Below are positions 33,477 through 43,011 of a stretch of DNA of 64,000 nucleotides, piece after piece (the first letter of the stretch is position 1; every line of letters begins with the position of its first letter). Origin of the DNA: Clarkia xantiana subsp. parviflora. Lineage: Eukaryota; Streptophyta; Magnoliopsida; Myrtales; Onagraceae. Under the pieces are notes generated by a model. The model saw nothing but the letters and a program-made list of their open reading frames with translations, ran no database searches and was not told the DNA's origin. A program made the position numbers and the translations under genes. The stretch covers positions 36,404,819 to 36,468,818 of the forward strand of contig JAPTYO010000008.1 in assembly GCA_036873135.1 (NCBI GenBank), read 5' to 3'.

Positions 33477-35340
33477 AAACAATGGCTTGACCTTTGTTTA
33501 ACTCTATTATAAGATAGGGCGTATGCGTGATTCGGGCCGTCTACTCACCTTGAGTTTTAACCTACCGCGGGTGGACGCGCGTGGCTCCGACGAATTCCTT
33601 GCCTTAGTTTTAGAGATGGTCATGCTTAGTAACTGCATGAAGGGTTAGTAGCATAACAGACTACGAATAATATGAAAAGTATGATTGTTTGGAGAATTAA
33701 GGTGCGAGCGAGCACGCATGAAATTTTTCGAGCTCGTACGATGAGCTAGTAAATACGGAACGTTCATGATATGATTAAATGCATCAAAATAAATCATGCA
33801 AGTCTTGAAAAAATGTTTTTCATGTAATGCGCTAGTTTTTGGGAGCTTATCGTCCGAGACGGCCGTCTTGACGGCGAGACGACGGTTTTGGGTGAAATAG
33901 GGCCGGGTTTTGGAAAATCACATGCAACGGCCCTAATATGAAAAAATCATAATCTCAACGTTTTCAAAAAGTTGAGGATATTTGAAATGACTTAGTTAAA
34001 TTTATCCAAGTCATTTGATAGTCAAAGATCCAAGCCATCAATAATTTAAAAAATGAATGGTGGGTAGGAATGTACCTCCTTGATGTATGGTACTTACCAT
34101 GTTGTGTAGTCCCTTCTCCTCCTTGATAGTTTATAAAACTATCAACTTTTGAATTGGTTGTGGTGAGAGTTTTGGAGGAGCTAAGGTAGGGACTTTGGGA
34201 ATTCACTTTAGGGTGCAAGGGAGACCACATTCCGGCCGGCCACCACCAGGAGCACCACCGGCGACATCAGGGCGGCGCAGCGGCGGCGAGGCGGCGGCGG
34301 CAGGCGGCGGGTCCGGCGGCTGTGGCGGGGGCGGCTGCAACATTTCGTGGTTCGATTTTGAGCCCGATTCGATCCGATTTCGAGTCCCTTTTGTCGAGCA
34401 TCGATTGGTAACGTCCTCCACTCACTTTTCTTGAGGTTGAATAGACCTATAGGGCTGCACATTTGAATTTCAATAAGGTGCCTTGTAGGTGTTTGATAAA
34501 ATGCATGAGTGAAGTTTTTGCTTGATTTTCAAAATTTGCTTTTGGCTAAGCTCTAGGTGTAAATAGATAGAGTTAGGGATAGCGAACTCCCTTTGTGAAG
34601 TGGTCCCTAGGTTCCGATCAACCGAGGGGAAATCGTGGGGGTTCGAAATCGGAGTTTTTCGAGCGAAAAGCTTGACCCCTTGTTTCTTGATATGGATAAC
34701 TTGACATGATGTTTCCTATTGTGATAAAGCCCCCTTGATTGTTTGTGAGTGGATTGCCGTGCCCCCGGAGCTTAGGTGAATGCTTGGTAGTTTGCCTTCG
34801 TTAGTGGCTTGGTTGACCCGAGTGTTTTTCGGGTTGTTCGGAGAGGGGTAAGTCCCTTCGTGGTGTGCAACGGGCTTGCTTGAGTGCATTTTAACTGGTT
34901 GTATGTGCCCCCGGAGCCTTGAGCTATTCTAAGGATGAAATTTGATCAAAAGGTGGTCGGATGGCATTTTGGTAATTATGACCAACTTTGTATGCCTTTG
35001 ATTTCTTTATCTCTTGAACTTGTTGCTTTCTAGAGGGCTTGAATACCTGTGACACATTGCACAAATATATGAAAATTTGATTAGTAGGTGGCCTAGGCCT
35101 TTGATGGGCGTAAGGATTTTTGACTCCCGAGCGGGAGGGTCCCTAGCCGTTTGCATGCGGACAGTCGGTCCGTTGGGTTGAATGTCCTTGCAAAGGATTT
35201 TGATGAGTGTGGTTGATGTGTTGCTTTGGTTTTTGATTGAGTTGGTGTATGGATTTTGCAGGGCTTGGTTGACGAGCTTGCAGGCGCCCGATTCTGATAC
35301 TTAGGATATTCTCAGAAACTGACATTCTCGAACCGCTGAC
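33477..35340 (+). other. Leader region of F's antisense gene
   Basis: A 1.9-kb stretch between the polypurine tract and the antisense start codon without a convincing ORF. It holds a TATA-centred palindrome (34123-34145) and then a strongly GC-rich block (about 34225-34345, CGGCGGCG-rich). A donor-like ATTG/GTAACG follows near 34408 and an acceptor TTTTGCAG near 35261, about 80 bp before the ATG. I read this as promoter, untranslated first exon and a ~0.85-kb 5' UTR intron. It is inference from sequence only. Confidence 0.5.
34123..34145 (+). promoter_or_regulatory. Candidate TATA promoter of F's antisense gene
   Basis: TTTATAAAA is centred in a perfect 10-bp inverted repeat: arm TTGATAGTTT (34123-34132), ATA, arm AAACTATCAA (34136-34145). 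It lies about 80 bp before the GC-rich block taken as the first exon. It has the same design as the LTR TATA boxes but an unrelated stem. Confidence 0.5.
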
Positions 35341-37797
35341 ATGAGTGAGTCTCCCGATTCCTTCCTTTGCACATATTACTTTTCTTGTGATGGTTTGGCG
35401 ATAAGCGAGGACACCCCCCTTTTACTTCGACTCGATTTTCCCGGGACAGGTGTTAGCCATGAAGCCATCGCGATGACTCAGACCTATCCTCCCAACCGCA
35501 TTACGACGGAGGAGTTTGTGGAGAGCGTAGATAAGTCAGGGGTTTGTCCTATTTCTGAAGCATACTTCCCGTTTGACGTATGCAAAGAGGTCGAGGTTGG
35601 CTCAGTTACCGTCCCTCCTGCGGACTTAGATGTAGTGTACACTGGACAGATAGAGGAGGGTTTGCGTTTTCCTTATTGCAAGGATCTTGTCCGCTTGTGT
35701 CGTTATTTCCGTATCTCGCCCCTTAACCTCTCCCCTGCTGCTTTTCACGCGTGGACCTGTTTTCGCATTCAGTGTCAGAAGCACTCGTGGGCTTATTCCT
35801 TGATTCTCTTCCGGACCTTTTACCGTCTGGAGCGACGAGACAAATCTGGGTTGTCCACCTTCTGCAGTCGGTGGCCTTGCCTTTCCTCGTTCGATCTTGG
35901 GGGCGCCAAGTGGAAACCGAGCGGGCGGTTTGCCACCCCTTATCCTCGCTCGCAGGAATGGCAAAATCACTATTTCTTTGTGAGCGACGTCGGGACCAAG
36001 TGGGAGACGTGTCATGTTCTGGAGCGTGACCCTGTTCCTTCCTTGTCCGAGTATACCCCTCAGGATGAGAAGGCCTTTCGCGAGATCTTTCGCGACAATC
36101 AGGCGGGGGTTATAGTCCCTTTGACTCAGGGTTCTGAAGAGGAGTTGCTTGCCGCAGGCATCATCGTATCTTCTTCCCCGGGTGTCTTGGTATGCTTTCG
36201 AATTTTTATAACCTTGTTTTATGTTATCCTGTAGGTTGGTTTCTTAACAAGCAGCCGGCCTTGCAGACTGATGCTGCGCGAGGGCTCCCTGTTGCTGCTC
36301 CGGCCTCTGCTGACAGGTCTCGTCATGGGAGAGGAAAGGGACCTATGGGTAAAATACTCCTTCCTTCTTATCATTCTTGGCTGTATTCTGCTGCGCGAGG
36401 GTTCCCTGTAGTTCCAATATTTTCTTTTCCCTGTTTGTAGGTCGTATGCCTGCTGAGAGGGAGCGGGCGGAGCCCGTTACTGACTCTTCCCGGCGTCCTT
36501 CCACCAAAAGGACCGATGCTGCGGCGCGTGCCTCGGGCGATCCCAAGCGCTCGAGAGTTGAGGGGACGTCTGTTTTGCCTTCTCGTGATAAGAGGAAGCA
36601 AGTTGCTGAGCGCGTCCCTTCTGCCCCCGGGCCGAGGCATGGGACGGCGGACGAGGTCCTCCCAGGTTCACGTATGTCTTCGCGTGACAAGAGGAAACAT
36701 GTTGGTGAGCGCGTCCCTCCTGTCGCTGAGCCGATGCATGCGATGGAAGGGGAGATTCTCCCTGTATCAGGTTTGTGAAATCTCTTTTTATGTACTTAGC
36801 GTGCTTTGCTTGTATGATTGCTTATGTTTGTGCTTTGCAGATATCCCTCCACTTCCTTCGCTTCGTCGAAGTGATCTTGTTCGTCGTTTTGAACGTGACG
36901 TTACAGATGGTGTGTGGGTGCCTTATTCGGGTACGCGCCTTCGCTTTCCTAAGGATGCGTCCTTGAGCATTCCTGAAGTTGGCGTTCGGGTGGTGCAGAG
37001 GTCTGTTCCTCCTGCTGATCGGAAGGAGTGCCCCCCGAATTCTGCTAGTGCGCGCGCCTTTGTGGAGGAGAACATCGGTGTCTTCGCTCCGGTGAATGTT
37101 TATTCCTCTTGAAGTTGATTCATTCATTGTTGCGCTTGTTTTGATGATTAGGCTATTTTTGGTGTAGGTTAATGCTGATATTGCCAACTTATCATCTTTT
37201 GTCATCGAGTTATCCGATGAGAAGGATCAGCTTTTGGAGAGCCATGAGGAGCTGGTTAAAGAGCAAGTCTCTTTGACTGAGGATGCGAAAGGCCATGCTG
37301 GTGAGCTTCTCATACTATCTGAAGCGCTTGCCTCGAGTCAGTCTCGTGTTGCCGAGATCCAAGATCAGCTGTCTGCTGTGAGAGGTCGGATGACCCTTCG
37401 CGAGGGTGTGCGAGCTGCCGAGTTGCAAAAGGCGAGGGAGGATGGCATATCGGAAGGCAAGGCCGGCGCTTTTAAGCGGTACCCTCAGAGTGAGCCTTTC
37501 CTTTCTGCCGTTCAGGCGAGTTACGGATCTTTGAAGAAGGAGTTTCTTGATGACTTCGTTCCCCTGATGCATCGACTTGCCCCCCATTTTTCATTTGAGA
37601 AGTTGGATACTCCTGGTGTGATTGGTTTGAGCGATTTGGGGGGGGCTTCCACTCTTCAAGTGGAGGATACCATTAGTGCGGGTGGTGAGCCGATGTTTAG
37701 CTTTGAGCGGGATGCTGATATCTTTGGTGATACTCCTGCCTGTGATCCCTTTGCTACTGATGACTGCGAGGTTGACGTGCGCCATCTCCTCGACTAG
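35341..37797 (+). CDS. Intact five-exon antisense extra gene (aORF) of element F, 713 aa
   Basis: Exons that join in frame with GT-AG introns: 35341-36189, 36267-36348, 36441-36770, 36841-37091 and 37168-37797. They total 2142 nt (713 residues plus stop at 37795-37797) with no internal stop. Exon 1 is homologous to E's aORF and resembles the plant 'gypsy-type transposon' domain (blocks SEAYFPFDVCKE, VVYTGQIEEGLRFPYC, HAWTCFRI). Exons 2-3 encode a basic, Ser/Arg/Lys-rich probably disordered linker (DKRKQVAERVP repeated as DKRKHVGERVP). Exon 4 contains SDLVRRFERDVTDGVWVPY. Exon 5 is a coiled coil followed by a conserved YPQSEPFLSAVQASY block and an acidic tail. It converges on pol across the 131-bp array. 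Function is unknown; a chromatin- or nucleic-acid-associated role is only a guess. Exon 2 could use the acceptor at 36234 instead. Confidence 0.8.
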
Positions 37798-38009
37798 GTC
37801 GATATGGACTCTTTGTATGTTTGTTTCTTTGCATGCGTAGTATTTTGGCGAAGGACTTGTTTAGAGCCTGCCTGTCGTTTTGATGTTTGATTTTGCTATC
37901 GTAGACCTGTTTGATTTTATATATATATATATATGCTTGACATGAATGCGTTAGATAGATGTGATATCTGAATATCTCCTTGTTATTTTAGTTATAATAT
38001 AGGATAGTA
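37798..38009. other. Downstream of the antisense gene
   Basis: T-rich 3' flank with TTTTATATATATATATATA near 37915; probably the antisense gene's 3' UTR and poly(A) region. Confidence 0.4.
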
Positions 38010-38795
38010 AAGTGCGGATAGATTAATACGTCCGACCTTTGCATTTGTTTGTGAGGGAGGATTCCCAATGATCCGTTTATCCCCCGATTTTTTGCAAGGA
38101 TGTGAATAGATTAGTACGTTCACATCCTTGTAATATAGCGAAGTGTGGATAGATTAGTACGTCCGACACTTGCATTTGCTTGCGAGGGAGGATTCCCAAT
38201 GATCCGTTTATCCCCCGATTTTTTGCAAGGATGTGAATAGATTAGTACGTTCACATCCTTGTAATATAGCGAAGTGTGGATAGATTAGTACGTCCGACAC
38301 TTGCATTTGTTTGCGAGGGAGGATTCCCAATGATCCGTTTATCCCCCGATTTTTTGCAAGGATGTGAATAGATTAGTACGTTCACATCCTTGTAATATAG
38401 CGAAGTGTGGATAGATTAGTACGTCCGACACTTGCATTTGTTTGCGAGGGAGGATTCCCAATGATCCGTTTATCCCCCGATTTTTTGCAAGGATGTGAAT
38501 AGATTAGTACGTTCACATCCTTGTAATATAGCGAAGTGTGGATAGATTAGTACGTCCGACACTTGCATTTGTTTGCGAGGGAGGATTCCCAATGATCCGT
38601 TTATCCCCCGATTTTTTGCAAGGATGTGAATAGATTAGTACGTTCACATCCTTGTAATATAGCGAAGTGTGGATAGATTAGTACGTCCGACACTTGCATT
38701 TGTTTGCGAGGGAGGATTCCCAATGATCCGTTTATTCCCCGACTTTTGCAAGGATGTGAATAGATTGGTACGTTCACATCCTTGATGAGGATACT
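38010..38795. repeat. 131-bp tandem repeat, about six copies (element F)
   Basis: Unit starts AAGTGTGGATAG are at 38141, 38272, 38403, 38534 and 38665, exactly 131 bp apart, with a diverged first copy from about 38010. Central copies look identical. Each unit has two hairpin-capable segments, AAGTGTGGA/TCCGACACTT and CAAGGATGTGAA/TTCACATCCTTG, both enclosing TAGATTAGTACG. The array lies between the stop codons of the antisense gene (37797) and pol (39051). Confidence 0.95.
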
Positions 38796-39050
38796 TCAAC
38801 TTCTTGAATGCGTCGAGCGTCCTTTGTTTTGGTGTGAAGTGATGAGCCTTGTATTAGTTGGCATGTCGTCACTGTTGTTGTTTTGATGCCTTGGTTGTAA
38901 GCTTAGGCGTTGTATGTGAGTTAATAGTGTGCCTACAAGAGATATGAAATTTGTTAGACATAACTTCGTTTGATGCGTAAGTATGGAGTTACATATCTCC
39001 TTCTTTTGAAGTACTGAATACTAAAGAGCTTGATGCGACAGCTTTTAGTT
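38796..39050. other. Pol 3' untranslated region of element F
   Basis: About 250 bp of unique sequence between the array and the pol stop; no gene seen. Confidence 0.4.
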
Positions 39051-42000
39051 TTATGGGTGGAACTTCTTCAGGTGCCCCCCACTGAAAGTGTTGGGCAATT
39101 CGTTCCCGTCCACATCTTGGATGCGGTAAGCGTTAATGTACGGAACCGCAACTATTTTGTAAGGGCCTTCCCATTTGGGGGACATCTTGTTGATCTGGTC
39201 CAAATGTGAGAATTCGTTTCTTCTCCAGACCATTTCTCCCACATGGAATTGTCGCGCCTTGACCTTTCTGTTGTAGTATCTGGATGTGGCTAAGCGCATC
39301 TTTGCTTGAACTTGTTCTGATTTCCATCTCTGTTCGTCTGCTAATTGAAGGTCAAGGCGTCTTTGTTCCTCATTGGCTTGGGGGTTAAAATGCGTCGTTC
39401 TGTATGAAGAGACGGCGATTTCGACAGGTGCTACTGCCTCGGTTCCGTAGACCAGGCTAAAGGGTGTTTCACCTGTTGACTCTTTGGGAGTTGTGCGCAC
39501 AGCCCATAAAACACTGCTTAACTGGTCAACCCAACCTCCTTTTAGAGCATGAACTCTCTTTTTTAGTCCATCCAGGACTATCTTGTTTGCTGATTCAACC
39601 TGGCCGTTTGTCTGTGCGTGGTGCACTGATGCAAAACGGTGGTCTATCTTGAGACGTTTGCAGAAATTTTGCATATTTCCACTTCTGAATTGGGCACCAT
39701 TGTCGCTAATGAGTATCTTCGGGACACCATAGCGAGCCACTATGTAGTTTCGGATAAAGTCCATGATTTGTGTGTCTGTAATGCGTGCTAGTGGCTTAGC
39801 CTCAATCCATTTTGAGAAGTAGTCGATTGCGACGACTATGAATTTTGCTTGGCCCTTTGACTTTGGGAGTGGGCCGATCAAGTCGATGCCCCATTGTGCG
39901 AATGGCCATGCGCTTGCAATTGGGCTTAATTCTGCTGCTGGAGCTATGATGTTCCTTGAATATAGCTGGCATGCTTCGCATTCTGCCACCATGCTTGTTG
40001 CTTGAGCTCTCATTGTTGGCCAATAGTAGCCTAAGTTCAATGCTTTGCGGATCAACGCGCGAGCTCCTTCGTGTGAGGCAGCCATTCCTCCATGGAGTTC
40101 TTCTAGTACCGTTGTTCCTTCTGTGCTTGTGATGCACTTTAGGTAGGGTGTAGAATAACCCTTTCTGTAGAGCTGTCCTTCGATCAAGGCGTAGTTTATG
40201 GCTACCCTTTCGATCTTGTTTGCTTGAGTCTTATCTCGTGGTAGGATCCCTCCAGCGAGGTATGCTTGGATTGGTGTCTTCCAAGTTTCTTCTTCGTCAA
40301 TGGCCATTACCTCCAATTGGTCTATGACGGATATTATCCTGTTTTCCACAAAGTGTGTCTTTTTGTCTTGTTCATTGCTTTGGGCATACTTGCTTAGGGC
40401 ATCGGCCTCCTGGTTTTCTTCTCGTGGGACGGAAGTTTTGTTGAAAGTTTTAAAACTTTCTACCAACTCTTTTGCTTGTGCCAAGTATCTCTGCATGTTT
40501 TCGGACTTTGCAGTGTATTCCCCTTTGACCTGGTTGACGACCAGTTGTGAATCACACTTTACTCGCAAGTGTTCCACTCCAACACCTTTGGCTATCCTGA
40601 GGCCTGTTATGAGGGCTTCATATTCTGCCTCATTGTTTGTCGCTCTGAATGTTAAGTTCAAAGCGTACTTCAAGGGGTCCGAGCCGTCGGGTGGGATTAG
40701 TAGTAATCCTGCCCCCGCGCCTCCGGTGTTGGATGATCCGTCCGTGTATATTTCCCAAACTTCTGCGAGTGGGACATCTGTCTGGACTTCATCTTGTGGC
40801 TCGGGCTCTATCCCTGTGAATTCTGCTATGAAGTCTGCCAAGGCCTGCCCTTTGATGGCTGTTCGCGGAGCGAAATGAATGCGGAATTCACTTAGCTCTA
40901 CAGACCACTTTGTCAATCTTCCTGACATGTTTGGTTTTGCAAGGATGTGCTTCAGAGGCTGGTCTGTCAGGACCGTTATTTCATGCGCGTGGAAGTAAGG
41001 CCTTAGCTTGCGCGCGGCTATCACGAGCGCGTACAAGTGTTTCTCGATTGGTACGTAATTGACTTCATACTTGGCCAGTGTTTTGCTTACGTAATAAACT
41101 GGGAGTTGGGCTCCTCCTTTTTCCTTTATTAGCACAGAGCTGACCGCCGTGTTACTAGTTGATATGTAGAGAAAGAGAGGTTCCCCTTGAAGTGGCTTTG
41201 CTAGTCTTGGGAGCGTCTTCAAGTGTTGTTTGAGTTGTTGGAATGCTTCTTCACAAGCATTTGTCCATTCAAACTTCTTGTTTGCGCGTAACACTTCGAA
41301 GAAAGGGAGGGCTCTGTCTCCAATTTTGGCTAGGAATCTGTTCAGGGCTGCGAGGCGCCCGTTGAGTTGTTGTACTTCTTTGTGCTTTATTGGAGAGGCC
41401 ATTTCTTCAATTGCCTTCACTTTCTCAGGGTTTGCTTCAATGCCCCTTTCGCTCACCATAAATCCAAGAATTTTGCCTGACCGCACCCCGAAAGCGCATT
41501 TTGCGGGGTTTAGTCTTATTTGATACTTTCGCATTCTCTCGAAGATTATGCGTAAGTCCTCTGCGTGATTCTTTCTTTTCTTGGATTTTACGACCATGTC
41601 ATCCACGTACGCCTCCATTTTGTCGCCAATCAAATCTCCGAAAATGAGATTGACCATCCTTTGGTATGTTGCCCCCGCATTGATTAGCCCGAAAGGCATA
41701 ACTTTGTAGTTATAGATTTCGCTGTCAGCGTAGAATGCCGTATGTGGGGCGTCTTGCCAAAACATCGGGATTTGGTTGTATCCTGTGTATGCATCCATAA
41801 CTGTCATCAGTTCATGGCCCGCAGTTGCATCTACCAATTGATCAATTCGTGGAAGCGGGTATGAATCTTTTGGGCATGCATTGTTGAGGTCTCTGTAGTC
41901 GATGCACATTCTTGACTTGCCATTTGGCTTAGGCACAACTACAGGGTTGGCTACCCAAGTTTGATACTTGGATTCTTCAATGAAGCCTGCATCGAGCAGT

Positions 42001-42953
42001 CTGCTAACTTCCTCGCGAATGGCCAACTTCTTGTCCCCACCTATCGACCTTAACTTTTGTTTCACCACTCGAGCATCTTTGTTGATGTTGAGTTTATGGC
42101 AAATGACATCGGGGCTTATTCCTGGCATGTCCTTTGGGGACCATGCGAATAAGTCCTTGTATTCTGCTAGGAGCGCTGTGACTTCAATCACTTCGTCTTC
42201 TGATAATGATGCTCCTACGCGCACCATTCTTTCTGGTTCATCGATTTTGAATTCGTGGAGTTCGTCCATCGCAGTAGGCCTCCCGTAGTCATCTCTTGGG
42301 TCTTCGTCGATGGTGGGTATTACTGGCATGTTTCCCACTTGGTTTTGTTGTAGCGCGACATTGTGGCATTCTCTTGCTACTTGTTGGTTTCCTCTAACTT
42401 CTCCCACACCTGCAATGGTTGGGAACTTGATCTTCAGGTGGGCCGTTGAAGGTACCATTCTCCATTCGTTCATGGTTGCATATCCGAGAATACCATTGTA
42501 GGCGTTTAATTTTTCGACAACTATGAAAAGTATGTCGATGTTCAGACGTCTTTCTCCTTCGCCCAAGGTTACTGGAAGGGTAATGGTACCCAGCGGGTAG
42601 CTGGCATCTCCCATGAATCCCACTAGAGGTGAGTTCATTGTTTGTATGGCCTTCTTTCTTCCGAGTGCTAAGACAATGTCTTTTGTTAGCACGTTTGGGG
42701 CGGATCCTCCATCTACGAGAATTCGCTTTACTTCCACGTCATCGATAGTCATTTGGATGACTAAGGCGTCATTGTGGGGGAACGTTATGTGTTCTTTGTC
42801 TTTGGCTGAGAAACCAATGACGTCTTCCATGATTGTGTCCTCCCTGTCTGGCTCCTGTGGTTTTTCACTCTCTCCGGCGGCGTACCTCTCCCTTGCGTAA
42901 GAGGTTTCGCCCCCTGCACTGAAGCCTCCGTGTATGGTGTATGTGTTATCCAT
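39051..42953 (-). CDS. pol: Intact pol polyprotein of element F (1300 aa), lacking gag
   Basis: Starts at a genuine ATG (42953) 59 bp from the LTR. The first residues (MDNTYTIHGGFSAGGE) match the segment just before protease in A, B and D (INVIHGGMAAGG), so gag has been cut out cleanly. Then: protease ILVDGGSAPNVLT (~residue 77), RT with CIDYRDLNNACPKD and YVDDMVVKSKKRK, gypsy RNase H (KFEWTNACEEAF...), archaeal-type RNase H (IYTDGSSNTGGAGAG), and integrase with HHCC (HEGARALIRKALNLGYYWP, CEACQLY), IDYFSKW, SDNGAQF and NGQVESANK. It ends near FSGGHLKKFHP at 39051. All blocks are in one open frame. Such an element would need Gag from a relative, as described for gag-deficient retrotransposons such as barley BARE-2. 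Confidence 0.95.
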   Translation of the reverse strand: MDNTYTIHGGFSAGGETSYARERYAAGESEKPQEPDREDTIMEDVIGFSAKDKEHITFPHNDALVIQMTIDDVEVKRILVDGGSAPNVLTKDIVLALGRKKAIQTMNSPLVGFMGDASYPLGTITLPVTLGEGERRLNIDILFIVVEKLNAYNGILGYATMNEWRMVPSTAHLKIKFPTIAGVGEVRGNQQVARECHNVALQQNQVGNMPVIPTIDEDPRDDYGRPTAMDELHEFKIDEPERMVRVGASLSEDEVIEVTALLAEYKDLFAWSPKDMPGISPDVICHKLNINKDARVVKQKLRSIGGDKKLAIREEVSRLLDAGFIEESKYQTWVANPVVVPKPNGKSRMCIDYRDLNNACPKDSYPLPRIDQLVDATAGHELMTVMDAYTGYNQIPMFWQDAPHTAFYADSEIYNYKVMPFGLINAGATYQRMVNLIFGDLIGDKMEAYVDDMVVKSKKRKNHAEDLRIIFERMRKYQIRLNPAKCAFGVRSGKILGFMVSERGIEANPEKVKAIEEMASPIKHKEVQQLNGRLAALNRFLAKIGDRALPFFEVLRANKKFEWTNACEEAFQQLKQHLKTLPRLAKPLQGEPLFLYISTSNTAVSSVLIKEKGGAQLPVYYVSKTLAKYEVNYVPIEKHLYALVIAARKLRPYFHAHEITVLTDQPLKHILAKPNMSGRLTKWSVELSEFRIHFAPRTAIKGQALADFIAEFTGIEPEPQDEVQTDVPLAEVWEIYTDGSSNTGGAGAGLLLIPPDGSDPLKYALNLTFRATNNEAEYEALITGLRIAKGVGVEHLRVKCDSQLVVNQVKGEYTAKSENMQRYLAQAKELVESFKTFNKTSVPREENQEADALSKYAQSNEQDKKTHFVENRIISVIDQLEVMAIDEEETWKTPIQAYLAGGILPRDKTQANKIERVAINYALIEGQLYRKGYSTPYLKCITSTEGTTVLEELHGGMAASHEGARALIRKALNLGYYWPTMRAQATSMVAECEACQLYSRNIIAPAAELSPIASAWPFAQWGIDLIGPLPKSKGQAKFIVVAIDYFSKWIEAKPLARITDTQIMDFIRNYIVARYGVPKILISDNGAQFRSGNMQNFCKRLKIDHRFASVHHAQTNGQVESANKIVLDGLKKRVHALKGGWVDQLSSVLWAVRTTPKESTGETPFSLVYGTEAVAPVEIAVSSYRTTHFNPQANEEQRRLDLQLADEQRWKSEQVQAKMRLATSRYYNRKVKARQFHVGEMVWRRNEFSHLDQINKMSPKWEGPYKIVAVPYINAYRIQDVDGNELPNTFSGGHLKKFHP

Positions 42954-42994
42954 CTTGCTTGTTTGTTTGAGTAACGCAGGCTTTTTGTTCGAAG

Positions 42995-43011
42995 CCCGCA
43001 GACAGCGCCAG
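42995..43011 (-). other. Primer-binding site of element F
   Basis: On minus, after the LTR end and one spacer C, TGGCGCTGTCTGCGGG. It has the same form as the TGGCGCCGTCTGTGGG site of A, B and D with two changes. Confidence 0.8.

Noticed and set aside
34195..34434. Gly/Ala-rich ORF in F's leader
   Set aside because: Caused by a CGG-rich block; more likely an untranslated exon.
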